From positions 25,100-59,062 of the forward strand of contig CAJULV010000024.1 in assembly GCA_910587555.1 (NCBI GenBank): a stretch of 33,963 nt of DNA, in the 5' to 3' direction. The notes beneath the pieces were generated by a model. That model was not told the DNA's origin. It saw only the letters and a list, made by a program, of their open reading frames with translations, and ran no database searches. Of this stretch, positions 33,875 through 33,963 are shown piece by piece (position 1 is the first letter of the stretch; each line of letters starts with the position of its first letter). The translations under genes and the position numbers were made by a program. Source of the DNA: an uncultured Acetatifactor sp. (GTDB taxonomy: Bacteria; Bacillota; Clostridia; Lachnospirales; Lachnospiraceae).

Positions 33875-33963
33875 TTGGAAAAACAATGTGGATTATGCTT
33901 GTAATAGCAGAATGATTAGAATAAATGAATCTTTTATGCAGCAGATGGATTTTCTGAAATTAT

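Larger units (their letters stand above)
33613..33963. other. Right-end intergenic region
   Basis: No complete gene. It is AT-rich and appears to hold two divergent promoters, one for the YitT gene and one pointing out of the window. A palindrome CTTCCGGAAG lies in the YitT leader near 33668. Confidence 0.5.

Noticed and set aside
33912..33963. Possible gene start running off the right edge
   Set aside because: Only 17 codons are visible and the ribosome site is poor; recorded under the promoter instead.

Overview
The window carries the chromosomal replication origin and its flanks from a Gram-positive, low-to-mid GC anaerobe, most likely a gut Lachnospiraceae (Clostridia). The evidence is the gene order rpmH-rnpA-yidD-yidC-jag-mnmE-mnmG on one side of an AT-rich DnaA-box cluster and dnaA-dnaN-rlbA-recF-gyrB-gyrA on the other, strong AGGAGG-type ribosome sites, a long-tailed YidC, a DegS-like sensor fragment of the type I associate with Lachnospiraceae, a ChW-repeat exoprotein, and many glycan-degrading enzymes. 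Taxonomy is inferred from the sequence only.

Layout, left to right. (1) 1-158: the cut end of a tandem palindromic repeat. (2) 165-8130, all minus: GH20 hexosaminidase-like enzyme, Cys-type sulfatase, NUDIX-GNAT fusion, a headless DegS-like kinase remnant coupled to a membrane diguanylate cyclase, rsmG, and a small alarmone synthetase. (3) 8131-8470: a GC-rich hairpin-filled element and a promoter overlapping a palindrome. (4) 8471-14769, minus: mnmG, mnmE, jag, yidC, yidD, rnpA, rpmH, led by a near-consensus promoter. (5) 14770-15289: oriC. (6) 15290-24360, plus: dnaA, dnaN, rlbA, recF, gyrB, gyrA. (7) 24361-26238: terminator, a 28-codon small ORF and a secreted ChW/cysteine-peptidase protein. 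(8) 26239-32609, plus: GH38 alpha-mannosidase and LacZ-type GH2 beta-galactosidase. (9) 32650-33963: shared convergent terminator, a YitT-family membrane protein (minus) and a promoter pointing off the right edge.

Almost every gene points away from oriC, so nearly all are co-directional with replication; YitT is the exception. Core replication, ribosome/tRNA modification and membrane insertion genes form the conserved centre. Accessory genes on both shoulders suggest import and cytoplasmic breakdown of host or plant glycans (no signal peptides on GH20, sulfatase, GH38 or GH2), with nucleotide second-messenger functions (c-di-GMP and (p)ppGpp synthesis) beside the origin.

The points most worth following up are: the kinase remnant with Gln at the phospho-His position sitting in a two-gene unit with an I-site diguanylate cyclase; a small alarmone synthetase plus structured repeat separating mnmG from rsmG; loss of the conserved groove arginine in YidC; a charged insertion in GyrB; and a strongly initiated 28-residue ORF upstream of the ChW exoprotein. 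I see no CRISPR array, tRNA, rRNA, integrase or transposase gene.
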